DNA of 64,000 nucleotides from Bacteroidota bacterium (GTDB taxonomy: Bacteria; Bacteroidota; Bacteroidia; Bacteroidales; Paludibacteraceae). Location: contig JAEWAN010000034.1 of NCBI GenBank assembly GCA_023391625.1, positions 744,001 through 808,000 of the forward strand. Reading direction: 5' to 3'. The stretch's first letter is position 1. Each line of letters opens with the position of its first letter. The translations under genes were made by a program, and so were the position numbers. This document shows positions 55,501 to 63,141 of the stretch, piece by piece. Under the pieces are notes generated by a model. The model saw nothing but the letters and a program-made list of their open reading frames with translations, was not told where the DNA came from and did not search any database.

Positions 55501-55797
55501 GAAATCAATTAGTTTTACAGGTGACACAGCTTTGAGACGGTTATAAAAGCCACGACCGAGATCATCATCATTCAGCTCTTTACGAATATCTTTCAATACT
55601 TGAAGAAATTCTCCCTCATGTCCGGGATTCAGATTCTTGAACTGCTGCTCAAAAATCGGCAAAAGAATATTTGTGTCACCGTCATAGACAATGCCATTCT
55701 TGTCTTCACTCAACTTACCCAAATAAGTATATCCTATCCGGGTAAGATGAACCATTGCAGGCATTTGTACCCGTGTCGCTTCAGAAAACTGCTTCAT
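52567..55797 (-). CDS. hsdR: Type I restriction endonuclease/translocase HsdR
   Basis: 1076 residues, full length. The N-terminal PD-(D/E)xK nuclease has RPDITLFVNGLPLCFVEVKKPNN (~120-142). Superfamily 2 motor motifs: TQGSGKTALS (Walker A, ~336-345), ILDEAHRG (DEAH, ~447), TGTPL, and LITRVNRPY (motif VI-like). The C-terminal helical HsdM-binding region is present. With HsdM/HsdS it cleaves unmodified DNA after ATP-driven translocation. An HTH frame ends 1 base upstream and hsdM follows after 5 bases. Confidence 0.96.
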   Translation of the reverse strand: MKQFSEATRVQMPAMVHLTRIGYTYLGKLSEDKNGIVYDGDTNILLPIFEQQFKNLNPGHEGEFLQVLKDIRKELNDDDLGRGFYNRLKAVSPVKLIDFDNIGNNTFHFTAEFTCKNGQDEFRPDITLFVNGLPLCFVEVKKPNNHGGMLAESTRMNKERFPNKKFRRFINITQLMIFSNNMEYDTLGGIVPIQGAFYCTGARSYSPFNCFREENLSGQKIAPFHRDYPYKDIDKTVEKQILSDYNCQVIHTSPEYQTNLGFNTPTNRILTSMCSPERLLYIIKYGIAYVRMEREVDGKIESTDQKHIMRYQQLFASLAIRQKLAEGVRSGVVWHTQGSGKTALSYYLTYILNDFYSKQNKVAKFYFIVDRLDLLEQATQEFEARGLMITTANSRAELMEQFRNNQAQQGVSGQAEITVVNIQRFAEDKEKVRISDYATNLQRIFILDEAHRGYKPGGCFLANLFDADTEAIKIALTGTPLLKEERASCKVFGNYLHTYYYDKSIADGYTLKIIREDIETSYKERLSNVYDKLETLVQKKDIRKSEIIEHPSYVNELARYIMTDLKEFREIQGDDTLGGMVICETSEQARRLYDIFQEEWQKYQPKPIKIKLSDGSFVVGELVVDYESKYRPLKAGLILYDTEDKETRNQIVNDFKKNMTVDILIVYNMLLTGFDAPRLKRLYFGRKLKDHNLLQAITRVNRPYPGMRYGFVIDFADIKRNFKETNEAYLQELNRFNDVDETGESAATDTFTQVIEGKEEILNQMKQVRQTLFNYSYDNAEEFSSEISTEEDKAILLDLKHALETAKNMANIVRTFGDDEMKEQFAKLEITKLPQLLSEVQRRIGIINQKEAFSVGDETKTLINEAMMDIEFTFSKIGQEEMHLISGGIELKEKWQRTITSFTQNFDQDDPEFISLREAFMERFKEHGFVIDTIAKFNEETQALDEIISRLQDLQKRNNVLLKKYKGDEKYARVHKRIREMNKQRKEKGQKPMFSFLDEEIAAILNIIKEDVDAKVYDRNDILKKDAYFGRTVMSLINGCLYHFPQIKPEMDDYKFIQTRISQQYINQYNASYGIA

Positions 55798-55798
55798 A

Positions 55799-55999
55799 TC
55801 ACCTATCCTTTTTATAGGTTATCAAATCCTTTAAATCTATTTGTAGTATCTCCGTAATCTGTTGTAAGGTTTCTAAATTAGACTGAATCCGATTACCAGC
55901 ATAGGCACTAACCATACTGAAACTCTTATTGAGTTTCTTCGCCAGCCATGTTTGAGAAAAACCTTTCTCGGATAAAACAATCTTTATTATAAACCGCTT
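55799..55999 (-). pseudogene. XRE-type HTH frame without a start codon
   Basis: The minus-strand frame following the mrr stop (TAG at 56000-56002) encodes KIVLSEKGFSQTWLAKKLNKSFSMVSAYAGN...LQIDLKDLI, clearly related to the 67-residue HTH at 24284. It ends one base before the hsdR ATG. No ATG, GTG or TTG lies at the expected position, and the frame is directly continuous with the mrr gene across its stop. Either it uses a rare start (ATA/ATT) or its start was lost. As in the island A operon, it would be the controller of the RM genes. Confidence 0.55.
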
Positions 56000-56935
56000 C
56001 TATTTGTCATCATCCATCGCATCCCAATAATCCATATCCATTTTCATGATTTTAAGTGTTCTTTCTGTTTGCAAACCTAATCCGCAATCATAAATATATT
56101 CAGTTAACTGTTGGCCGTTTATCAAGATAATTGTAGGTGAGCCATTGAGACTTTCGATATAGTTTACTGCTCCTTTTGTATAGTCTGATGTAGTAATAAA
56201 TACTCCTTTTTTAGAAGGTGTTCCTGCAACAGCACCAACAAAACTCTGAACCTCATTACGTCCTACATTATTATTTAAAGCATATCGTTTAGCTTGTATT
56301 GATATGTGATTAAATCCTAAGATATCTTCTTTAATTATTCCATCAATACCACCATCATTCGTAAGTCTCGTCACTATTCCTGCATTTTTTATTTCTCCAC
56401 CATATCCCATAGCTTGCAGTAATTTAATAACTAATCTTTCAAACTCATATGGTTTTTTACTTAGAATCGTCGTAAGAATTTCAGATGAAATAGACTGTTT
56501 TATATTATTGTATGAATCATCTAATTTTTCTATTGGGGTACGTTCATTATTATTAATATTTTCCGATGACTGTACTATTTCTTCCTTTGATTTTAAATTT
56601 TTTTTAAGAGTCCTTGAATTTACAATTGTTTTAACGAACTCATTTATTTCTATATCAGAACAAGTTGACAACATTTCTAAACCTTTATCACTAATTTTAT
56701 AGTCACCACGCTTTGGCTTTTCCACCAGTCCCGCAATGAACAAGTAACTCAAAGCCCACGTAATACGATCTAAAAAGATTTCACCGTTTCCAGAAGGATA
56801 CCACGCATTCATTTCCTCCTCTGTCAGATGAAAATGCTTGGCCAATGGAATACGCAAATCTTTCGCTCTCAGAATAGTACCTGAACTCAATTCTTTTAAT
56901 GCCTGGACTCTAATCTCCTCAAATTGTGGTATCAT
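56000..56935 (-). CDS. Mrr-like restriction endonuclease
   Basis: 311 residues. The N-terminal winged helix (LRIPLAKHFHLTEEEMNAWYPSGNGEIFLDRITWALSYL, Mrr_N) precedes a charged linker and a C-terminal Mrr_cat domain: FERLVIKLLQAMGYGG, NDGGIDGIIKEDILGFNHISIQAKRY (the D...QxK nuclease site, with Gln in place of Glu as usual in Mrr) and GVFITTSDYTKGA. Mrr enzymes cut methylated or modified DNA; this one probably complements the type I system encoded downstream on the same strand. It may be co-transcribed with the HTH and hsdR. Confidence 0.9.
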   Translation of the reverse strand: MIPQFEEIRVQALKELSSGTILRAKDLRIPLAKHFHLTEEEMNAWYPSGNGEIFLDRITWALSYLFIAGLVEKPKRGDYKISDKGLEMLSTCSDIEINEFVKTIVNSRTLKKNLKSKEEIVQSSENINNNERTPIEKLDDSYNNIKQSISSEILTTILSKKPYEFERLVIKLLQAMGYGGEIKNAGIVTRLTNDGGIDGIIKEDILGFNHISIQAKRYALNNNVGRNEVQSFVGAVAGTPSKKGVFITTSDYTKGAVNYIESLNGSPTIILINGQQLTEYIYDCGLGLQTERTLKIMKMDMDYWDAMDDDK

Positions 56936-57249
56936 GTGATAATGGTTTATAAATAATGAAATTTTTAATAAACAAATTTAGCAAAATAATAAAAAATTAG
57001 ACTTTCATTATTACATTATTTTTTAAACATTATGAACATACAATCTTATATATATGGAAATATCATAACTAATTTTTATTAGTACCTAATAATAGTAGAC
57101 AATATTTTATCAGTTATATTGATACCGGTAAATTTCATAATTACTTTTTAGCTGAACTATACTAATGAATTAAGTCACTCAATAGAAGACTTCTTACAAA
57201 CTAATTCTATAAAGTTATAACGCTATATCAAGATTAGAACAAATAAAAT
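56936..57249. promoter_or_regulatory. AT-rich promoter region of mrr/hsd operon
   Basis: About 310 bases without a gene. Minus-strand TAAATTTG (56973-56980) is an exact -7 box about 40 bases upstream of the mrr ATG. No other element recognised. Confidence 0.5.
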
Positions 57250-57281
57250 AAGAAGGACTATCCTCCCGGATAGTCCTTCTT
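57250..57281 (-). terminator. Terminator of the secreted repeat protein gene
   Basis: AAGAAGGACTATCC (57250-57263) pairs perfectly with 57268-57281, 4-base loop. It lies 20 bases beyond the stop of the 1477-residue gene, and a T-rich tract follows on the minus strand. Confidence 0.85.
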
Positions 57282-57301
57282 AATAAATATGGAAAACCTT
57301 T

Positions 57302-60300
57302 TTATTTAACAATCACAAGTTTACTTCCATTTACATATCCCTTTATAGATATAATATAGTTTCCAACAGAAAGACTACGTTCGTAATCTCCTTCAGATGA
57401 AGTTTCAGTAAAAACCATCCTTCCGCTTAAATCATATCCTGAAATTGTAACTGCATCATTCAGACCGGTAACATATAGCTTACCATTCATTGTAGAAATA
57501 AAAATACCGTTACCTTCAAGCATATCTATACTTGTATCTACAACAATTGTTTCTTTAAAATTATCAAATGCAGTCTGCAATTTAGTTACTTCTTTAGCAA
57601 AATCACTTTCTTTTGCAGCATTTTCAATAAATGCTTTTGCTTCGTCAATTGCTTTCTGGATATTCGACTTAGTTGGATACTGTCCTGCTTTATTGCCTTC
57701 TTCTGCTTCATCGACAAACTTCTGAACTTCATTTATCAGTTGGTTAAGGTCAAACCCAAGGAATGCCAAAAGAGCTTTTTCCAACGCTTCTGTAGTTGCC
57801 TTATATTCTTCATATGTCAGGCTTTCTTTATTTAAAACTTCCTGAGCATTATCCAATACCTCTTTTAATGCCGTTTTAGCTTCCCCTTCGTCAGCTGTTC
57901 CCATCACTTTATCTATTTCTATAATCTGGTTAGTAAGTGAAACTGTCAAAACCTTTTCAAAATCAGCAATACCTTCTTCTATATCTGAAATTTTACTACC
58001 TAATATTGCTTGTGTCACTTCTTCCGGAGTCACATTATCTTCCAGATTTTTTGCTTCACTGATAGCCAATGTTATTCTATCTATAACATTAAGTAGCTGC
58101 GTTTCTGTTTCCGGAACCTGATTATTTACAATAAATTGTTCACCCATAGCAATAGCTTCCAACAGATCTACTTTTACTGCTGCAATAAATGTTTCAAAAG
58201 CACTTTGCAACGTTGCAATTATTTCTGTCACATCTTCCTGAGCTACACTATTACGATCTGTCTCTGCCGCAGTAGCAATAGCTTCTTCAAAAGTCACCTT
58301 AGCTTGTGCCAGCACTTCGTTACCTTCATCATTTACATTTCCAGCATAACGTTCCGCTGAACTTGTCAGCATATCCAATTCTTCAAAATCAACAACAACC
58401 CTAGTCGCTTCAAATGCAGCTATTGCTTCATTAAGAGCAGCAAGGGCTGTGTCAATATCAGTCTGAGTAACATCTTGTTCACTCAATTTCATTTTTGCCG
58501 CACCTATAGCTATTTCAAACGCATTTTTACCTTCCGCGCTATAATTACCATTGATAGCACCTACCTGAGCTTTATCAAATAACTCATCAGCTTCTTTTAT
58601 TCTGTTTTCTAATGCTGTTCTTGTTATGGTAATCTTGGCTTTCTTGTACGTATCCAAAGCTTTAGTCAATTTTTCCGTAGCTTCATCAACTGCTATTTGA
58701 CTTTGAGAAGTTAAGAATCCTTTTGCTTCAGCTATGGCTCCATCAATTATCTGCTTTGCTTTTTCCGGGTATTTACCGTCAGTTGCACCAACTTGAGTAG
58801 TAGAAACGAAGTTTTCTGTTTCCGTAATAATATCCTGTAAATCGGCCATATTCGGAGCCACATATTCAACTGCAAAAGTACTAATACCTCCTGCTACTCC
58901 ATTACCCATAGAAGTTACCGCATCCGGCCAGGTACCTTCATTTGTACTCCAAAAACGAGCCGGGTCATTATTATTCAAGAATTTAAAATATGCTATATCA
59001 TTATACTTAATTTCAAACTCAGCATTCCATGTTGCATCCTTTTTTGCACTTAAAGCTGTACCAGCTGCATTCAGATATTGATTGTCAGCTACACTTCTGA
59101 TATAATATTCATCCAGTTCTCCTTTTTCTTTCAATTCAAGATAAAATAGTTGAGCAGAAGGATTTGCTTCATCTTTAGCTGCCGGAAGTATACCGTTCTC
59201 TCCTACGGTCATATAACGTACATCCGTACCGTCTGAAATAAGAAGACGATAAGTAGCCCCATCAATTGCATTTATAAATGGTTTATTTTCTGCAGCTTTG
59301 TATGTTCTTACAGCCTCACTCAGCACCTGGATTCGTGCACGTATGCTTTCCTCATCAGTTTCAGCTATTTTCTTAGCCGCCTCTATTGCTGCTTCAAAAG
59401 TTTCGGTTGCTTCCTGTGGAAATCCATAAGGACTTGTTTTACTTGTTTCTAAAACTGTTTCTGCATCAAGTAATGCATTGGCATATTCATTGAAAAGCTC
59501 CACGGCAGCATTCAAATTTTCTTTCCATGAAAGTATGCCGTCATTATCCCCCTCTTCTACTTTTTCCGCTTCTGTAATAACATTATTAAGGTATGTTTTT
59601 AAAGCCTCCGGATTCTGAGAAGCAGTTATTAGTTCTTTCGCTTCCTGAATTAATTGTTGCAACTCTTCTACCGACTCAGGGTTACGAACGATTGCAAAAA
59701 CTTCACTACCTCTTGATTCATACATTTGAGTAACTGCATCCGGCCAAGTTCCAGACTGAATACCCCATCTGCCACCACTTAAACTGTTGGCATGCAAAAC
59801 AAAGAAATCTGTACCGTTCTCTTCGTTAGTAGCTTTATATTCAGCAACCCATGTTCCTGATTTACTTCCATTAGCAGATATACCTGGGGAGTTCAGATAT
59901 TTTCCAGTAAATACATTTTTAATATAATATTCGTCTATCGCACCACCGTCTTTGGGTTCTAAAACAAAAAGCTGCCAATCCGGATTTTCCGTTGTATCCA
60001 AAGCTTTCGGGATTACATTAAAGTTTGATTCACTTGCTATTGACATATAACGGACTTCACTAAGGGCTTTTTCTTTAGCTATCATGATCCGGTATTTTGC
60101 ATTCGGATTAGCTTTCCATCTTGGACGTATTTCTGATAACAAATAATCCTGAATAGCAGCTTTAAGTGTGTCTATTTCACTTTGAATGATTTGTGCATCA
60201 AAATAATCGACACCTAATGTTTTATCAATAGTACCTTGAAGCGCTTCCTTAGCTTCCTGCGGGAAACCGTCATATTCACTTACAATTTCCAATGTAGCCT

Positions 60301-61735
60301 GAGCTTCTTTAATCGTATTTTCATACTCACCGGAAAGATTTATGGCTTCCTGCAAATCAGTGAGCCCTTTTTCTATAACATCGGCAGCATCTCCTTCCTT
60401 TATTCCTTCTGCTTTTGCAACGGCACTGCTTAAATAAGTCTTTAAAGCAGCATTACTTGTTGATACTTCCAACTGAGCTTTAGTTTGTTCAATAAGAGAT
60501 TTCAAATTATCAAAAGGTCCCGGATTTGGAATAATAGCAAACACATAACCGCCACTATGGTACATCTGATTCACATTATCCGGCCATTCTCCTCCATAAG
60601 CCCCCCAACGGTTACCATTTGCATCGCGTAAAGCGAAGAAGTCAATACCATCATCATTAGACACTTTATATTCAGCTATCCATGTACCAGACTTTCCTCC
60701 GCTAGCCCATATTCCCGGAGAGATAATATATTGTCCTGTTGTTACATTCTTAATATAATATTCATCTATTGCTCCACCTTCCTTTGCTTCCAGTTGGAAT
60801 AATTGCCAATCCGGATTAGCGGACAAATCAAGCGGTTTCGGCACAAGACCTTTATCACTACCGCTCTTTATAGATATATAGCGAACCTCTTCCGAGGGTG
60901 ATGATTCTTCAGCTATCATCAAACGGTATTTAGTATCCGGATTAGCATTCCATCTCGGCACTATTTCCGACATCAGATAGTCTGCTGCCAAAGTATTTAA
61001 CTTAATGGTTTCTGCATTTAAATCTTCAAGAGATATCGTTTCTTTATTAATTGTCTTTGCAAATTCGATGGCAGCTTCCAACTCTGCCTTTACCTCATCT
61101 GAGAATCCCCAACTACTTTCCGTAGCCAGTGCGGTTTCTGCTTTTTCCAAAGCTTTATCAAAAGCCTCAACAGCAGCTTCACGTATCACGTCTTCCGACA
61201 TCTGTCCCCCTTTTTCCAACATCCATTTAGAATTTCCGTCCGATCCTTTATCCGCATAAATACGAGGATTACTAAGACTTCCGGTATTATTATCCAGTCC
61301 TAAACTCTGACTACCATTTTTTCTTCGTATGTACACATACCCTTCATTACCGGTATTTGAATCAATCCAATATTCAGAACTTGGCTCATCAGACGGATCT
61401 ACTTTCCAATCCGCGTTTTTTACATATTTTTTTCCTTCGGATTGAATTTGAATGTAATAGCATTTATTTCCGTCAAGAGTATTTCCGGAAGGAATAAATC
61501 GAAATAATTGATTATCGGCAGGTTCTCCGGCAAGCGGCTGCATTTCCAAAAAAGAATCACCTCCTGTTAAATTTTCCGTCCATACCTGATCTTTGTAAGG
61601 AGTATTGCTGCCGGACTTAACGGTGTAATAAGAGTACTCGTCTGGTTCTGTTACCGCCTGTGCTTTCATAGAAGATATTCCTAAAAGGAATAGCAAGCAT
61701 GCCGTAACACGAAACAAAATAGTTGTTTTCCTCAT
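57302..61735 (-). CDS. Large secreted repeat protein with T9SS-type sorting domain
   Basis: 1477 residues. The signal peptide (TTILFRVTACLLFLLGISSMKAQA) is followed by a lectin-like N-terminal module. Three long repeats of about 120 residues follow, each with RYM/ISI..., IDEYYIKNV.TG.Y, GTW.AEYK and RWG...WPD.V.QMY, separated and followed by FIVAR-like helical segments (for example YPEKAKQIIDGAIAEAKGF). The end (YVTGLNDAVTISGYDLSGRMVF ... GNYIISIKGYVNGSKLVIVK) matches the Por/type IX secretion C-terminal sorting domain. It is probably exported and surface-anchored or released, perhaps binding glycans or host surfaces; the ligand is unknown. It is a single-gene unit with its own promoter and terminator. 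Confidence 0.88.
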   Translation of the reverse strand: MRKTTILFRVTACLLFLLGISSMKAQAVTEPDEYSYYTVKSGSNTPYKDQVWTENLTGGDSFLEMQPLAGEPADNQLFRFIPSGNTLDGNKCYYIQIQSEGKKYVKNADWKVDPSDEPSSEYWIDSNTGNEGYVYIRRKNGSQSLGLDNNTGSLSNPRIYADKGSDGNSKWMLEKGGQMSEDVIREAAVEAFDKALEKAETALATESSWGFSDEVKAELEAAIEFAKTINKETISLEDLNAETIKLNTLAADYLMSEIVPRWNANPDTKYRLMIAEESSPSEEVRYISIKSGSDKGLVPKPLDLSANPDWQLFQLEAKEGGAIDEYYIKNVTTGQYIISPGIWASGGKSGTWIAEYKVSNDDGIDFFALRDANGNRWGAYGGEWPDNVNQMYHSGGYVFAIIPNPGPFDNLKSLIEQTKAQLEVSTSNAALKTYLSSAVAKAEGIKEGDAADVIEKGLTDLQEAINLSGEYENTIKEAQATLEIVSEYDGFPQEAKEALQGTIDKTLGVDYFDAQIIQSEIDTLKAAIQDYLLSEIRPRWKANPNAKYRIMIAKEKALSEVRYMSIASESNFNVIPKALDTTENPDWQLFVLEPKDGGAIDEYYIKNVFTGKYLNSPGISANGSKSGTWVAEYKATNEENGTDFFVLHANSLSGGRWGIQSGTWPDAVTQMYESRGSEVFAIVRNPESVEELQQLIQEAKELITASQNPEALKTYLNNVITEAEKVEEGDNDGILSWKENLNAAVELFNEYANALLDAETVLETSKTSPYGFPQEATETFEAAIEAAKKIAETDEESIRARIQVLSEAVRTYKAAENKPFINAIDGATYRLLISDGTDVRYMTVGENGILPAAKDEANPSAQLFYLELKEKGELDEYYIRSVADNQYLNAAGTALSAKKDATWNAEFEIKYNDIAYFKFLNNNDPARFWSTNEGTWPDAVTSMGNGVAGGISTFAVEYVAPNMADLQDIITETENFVSTTQVGATDGKYPEKAKQIIDGAIAEAKGFLTSQSQIAVDEATEKLTKALDTYKKAKITITRTALENRIKEADELFDKAQVGAINGNYSAEGKNAFEIAIGAAKMKLSEQDVTQTDIDTALAALNEAIAAFEATRVVVDFEELDMLTSSAERYAGNVNDEGNEVLAQAKVTFEEAIATAAETDRNSVAQEDVTEIIATLQSAFETFIAAVKVDLLEAIAMGEQFIVNNQVPETETQLLNVIDRITLAISEAKNLEDNVTPEEVTQAILGSKISDIEEGIADFEKVLTVSLTNQIIEIDKVMGTADEGEAKTALKEVLDNAQEVLNKESLTYEEYKATTEALEKALLAFLGFDLNQLINEVQKFVDEAEEGNKAGQYPTKSNIQKAIDEAKAFIENAAKESDFAKEVTKLQTAFDNFKETIVVDTSIDMLEGNGIFISTMNGKLYVTGLNDAVTISGYDLSGRMVFTETSSEGDYERSLSVGNYIISIKGYVNGSKLVIVK

Positions 61736-61798
61736 GATAAAATAAATTTAATAATTAATAAAAAGATTATTCTTCAATATATTCATAGATTCGAAAAC

Positions 61799-61827
61799 AA
61801 AAGTACTTTTATAGTAAAAAATCAAAG
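61799..61827 (-). promoter_or_regulatory. Promoter of secreted repeat protein gene
   Basis: Minus-strand TTTG (61827-61824), 17-base spacer, TACTTTTG (61806-61799). The spacer is shorter than the usual 19-21. The -33 element overlaps the arm of a long inverted repeat. Confidence 0.5.
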
Positions 61828-61892
61828 TAGAATTATTACCGTAAAAAGTTTCTTTTATCTCATTAATACTTTTTCGGTAATAATTCTACTTT
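61825..61892. repeat. Long inverted repeat over promoter
   Basis: AAAGTAGAATTATTACCG (61825-61842) is perfectly inverted at 61875-61892. Inside it, AAAAAGT and ACTTTTT are again inverted, so each arm is effectively about 26 bases around a loop of ~17. It overlaps the -33 region and is a candidate operator. Confidence 0.75.
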
Positions 61893-62040
61893 TTCCAACC
61901 ATCAAAAACACCATTCATAAAACCAAATGGATATATTGAAATAAGGATAACATCCATTCATATCAATAAACGCAAATAAATTTTTAATTATCCGCAACAC
62001 AAAAAATGTTATTAATTCATATTAAGATTATACAAACCGT

Positions 62041-62086
62041 ACCCAATAAAAATGCCTGTGAATATTCACAGGCATTTTTATTGGGT
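62041..62086. terminator. Perfect 46-base palindromic terminator after gpmA
   Basis: Two 23-base arms centred at 62063/62064 with core ATGCCTGTGAATATTCACAG and A/T runs outside. It ends 14 bases from the gpmA stop. Confidence 0.9.
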
Positions 62087-62099
62087 AAAGCCGGACACG

Positions 62100-62846
62100 C
62101 TATTTCTTTTTTCCCTGATTAGCGACAGAGTCCATGAGTTTTTTTATTTCTTCCGGATCTCCAAGAAAATAATCTTTCACTAAATTTAAATCATCATCAA
62201 ATTCAAAAACATAAGGTACTGCAGTAGGAAGATTAAAACTCACAATATCATCATTCGATATATTCTTTAAATATTTGATAACACCACGCAGACTATTACC
62301 ATGAGCGGAGACCAACACTTCATTATGACACATCAAACTTGGAAATATCACTTCTTTCCAATAAGGCAATATACGTTCTACAGTATCATGCAAAGATTCC
62401 GTCAACGGCAGATATTGCTTAGGTACCAAACTATACCGGGGATCATGCACTGGAGAACGCTCATCCCCAGCATCCAATGCAGCCGGCTGTACATCATAAC
62501 TTCTCCGCCATAGCAACACCTGATCTTCTCCATATTTCTCTGCTGTTTCCGATTTATTCAGCCCCTGCAACATTCCATAATGTTTTTCATTTAATCTCCA
62601 CGATTTTTCCACCGGAATCCAGTCCAAATCCATTTGATCCAGAATCAGATTCAAAGTTTTAACCGCCCTCTTTAAATAAGAAGTGAAAGCTATTTCAAAA
62701 TGAAATCCTTGTTCTTTCATTAAAAGGGCAGCTTTTAAAGCTTCATTCATACCTTTTTCCGACAAATCGACATCCGTCCAGCCGGTAAAACGATTCTCTT
62801 TATTCCAGACACTTTCACCGTGCCTAATTAACACTATTCTTTTCAT
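62100..62846 (-). CDS. gpmA: 2,3-bisphosphoglycerate-dependent phosphoglycerate mutase
   Basis: 248 residues, the usual length for dPGM. Catalytic motifs: VLIRHGESVWNKENRFTGWTDVDLSEKG (phospho-His at 9, Arg8), RRSYDVQPAALDAGDERSP (substrate loop), and VSAHGNSLRGVIKYL (second catalytic His). It interconverts 3- and 2-phosphoglycerate in glycolysis/gluconeogenesis. It is flanked by a strong terminator and divergently arranged with the phosphoglucomutase gene, forming a small carbohydrate-metabolism pair. Confidence 0.97.
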   Translation of the reverse strand: MKRIVLIRHGESVWNKENRFTGWTDVDLSEKGMNEALKAALLMKEQGFHFEIAFTSYLKRAVKTLNLILDQMDLDWIPVEKSWRLNEKHYGMLQGLNKSETAEKYGEDQVLLWRRSYDVQPAALDAGDERSPVHDPRYSLVPKQYLPLTESLHDTVERILPYWKEVIFPSLMCHNEVLVSAHGNSLRGVIKYLKNISNDDIVSFNLPTAVPYVFEFDDDLNLVKDYFLGDPEEIKKLMDSVANQGKKK

Positions 62847-63141
62847 TTTACATACTATTTAGTTACTGGTAAGTTATTATATAAATAACAATTATCAGCT
62901 CTCCTTTGTTTTCAAAAAACAAACTTTCATTTTTCAATACCATATTCCAGGATCAAGTATTATAAGTTTTTGCATAAACCTCTGACTTTTCATTTCCACG
63001 GATAAGAAATAAATCCACAAAAAACTAATTATCAAAGCTATAAACACATGCACTGCTGAATAAAAAATCACTTCTGTTTTTCAAAAAAAAAGCCTAACTT
63101 TACACCCTCAAAATTTTGAAGTAACTAAACACATTCATGAC
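62847..63141. promoter_or_regulatory. Divergent intergenic region gpmA / phosphoglucomutase
   Basis: About 295 AT-rich bases. A near-consensus TAACTTTA lies ~45 bases before the phosphoglucomutase ATG. No other structure seen. Confidence 0.4.

Noticed and set aside
61825..61892. Invertible promoter of the Mpi type
   Set aside because: The spacer between arms is only 32 bases, too short for known Bacteroides invertible promoters, and the -7 box lies outside the arms.
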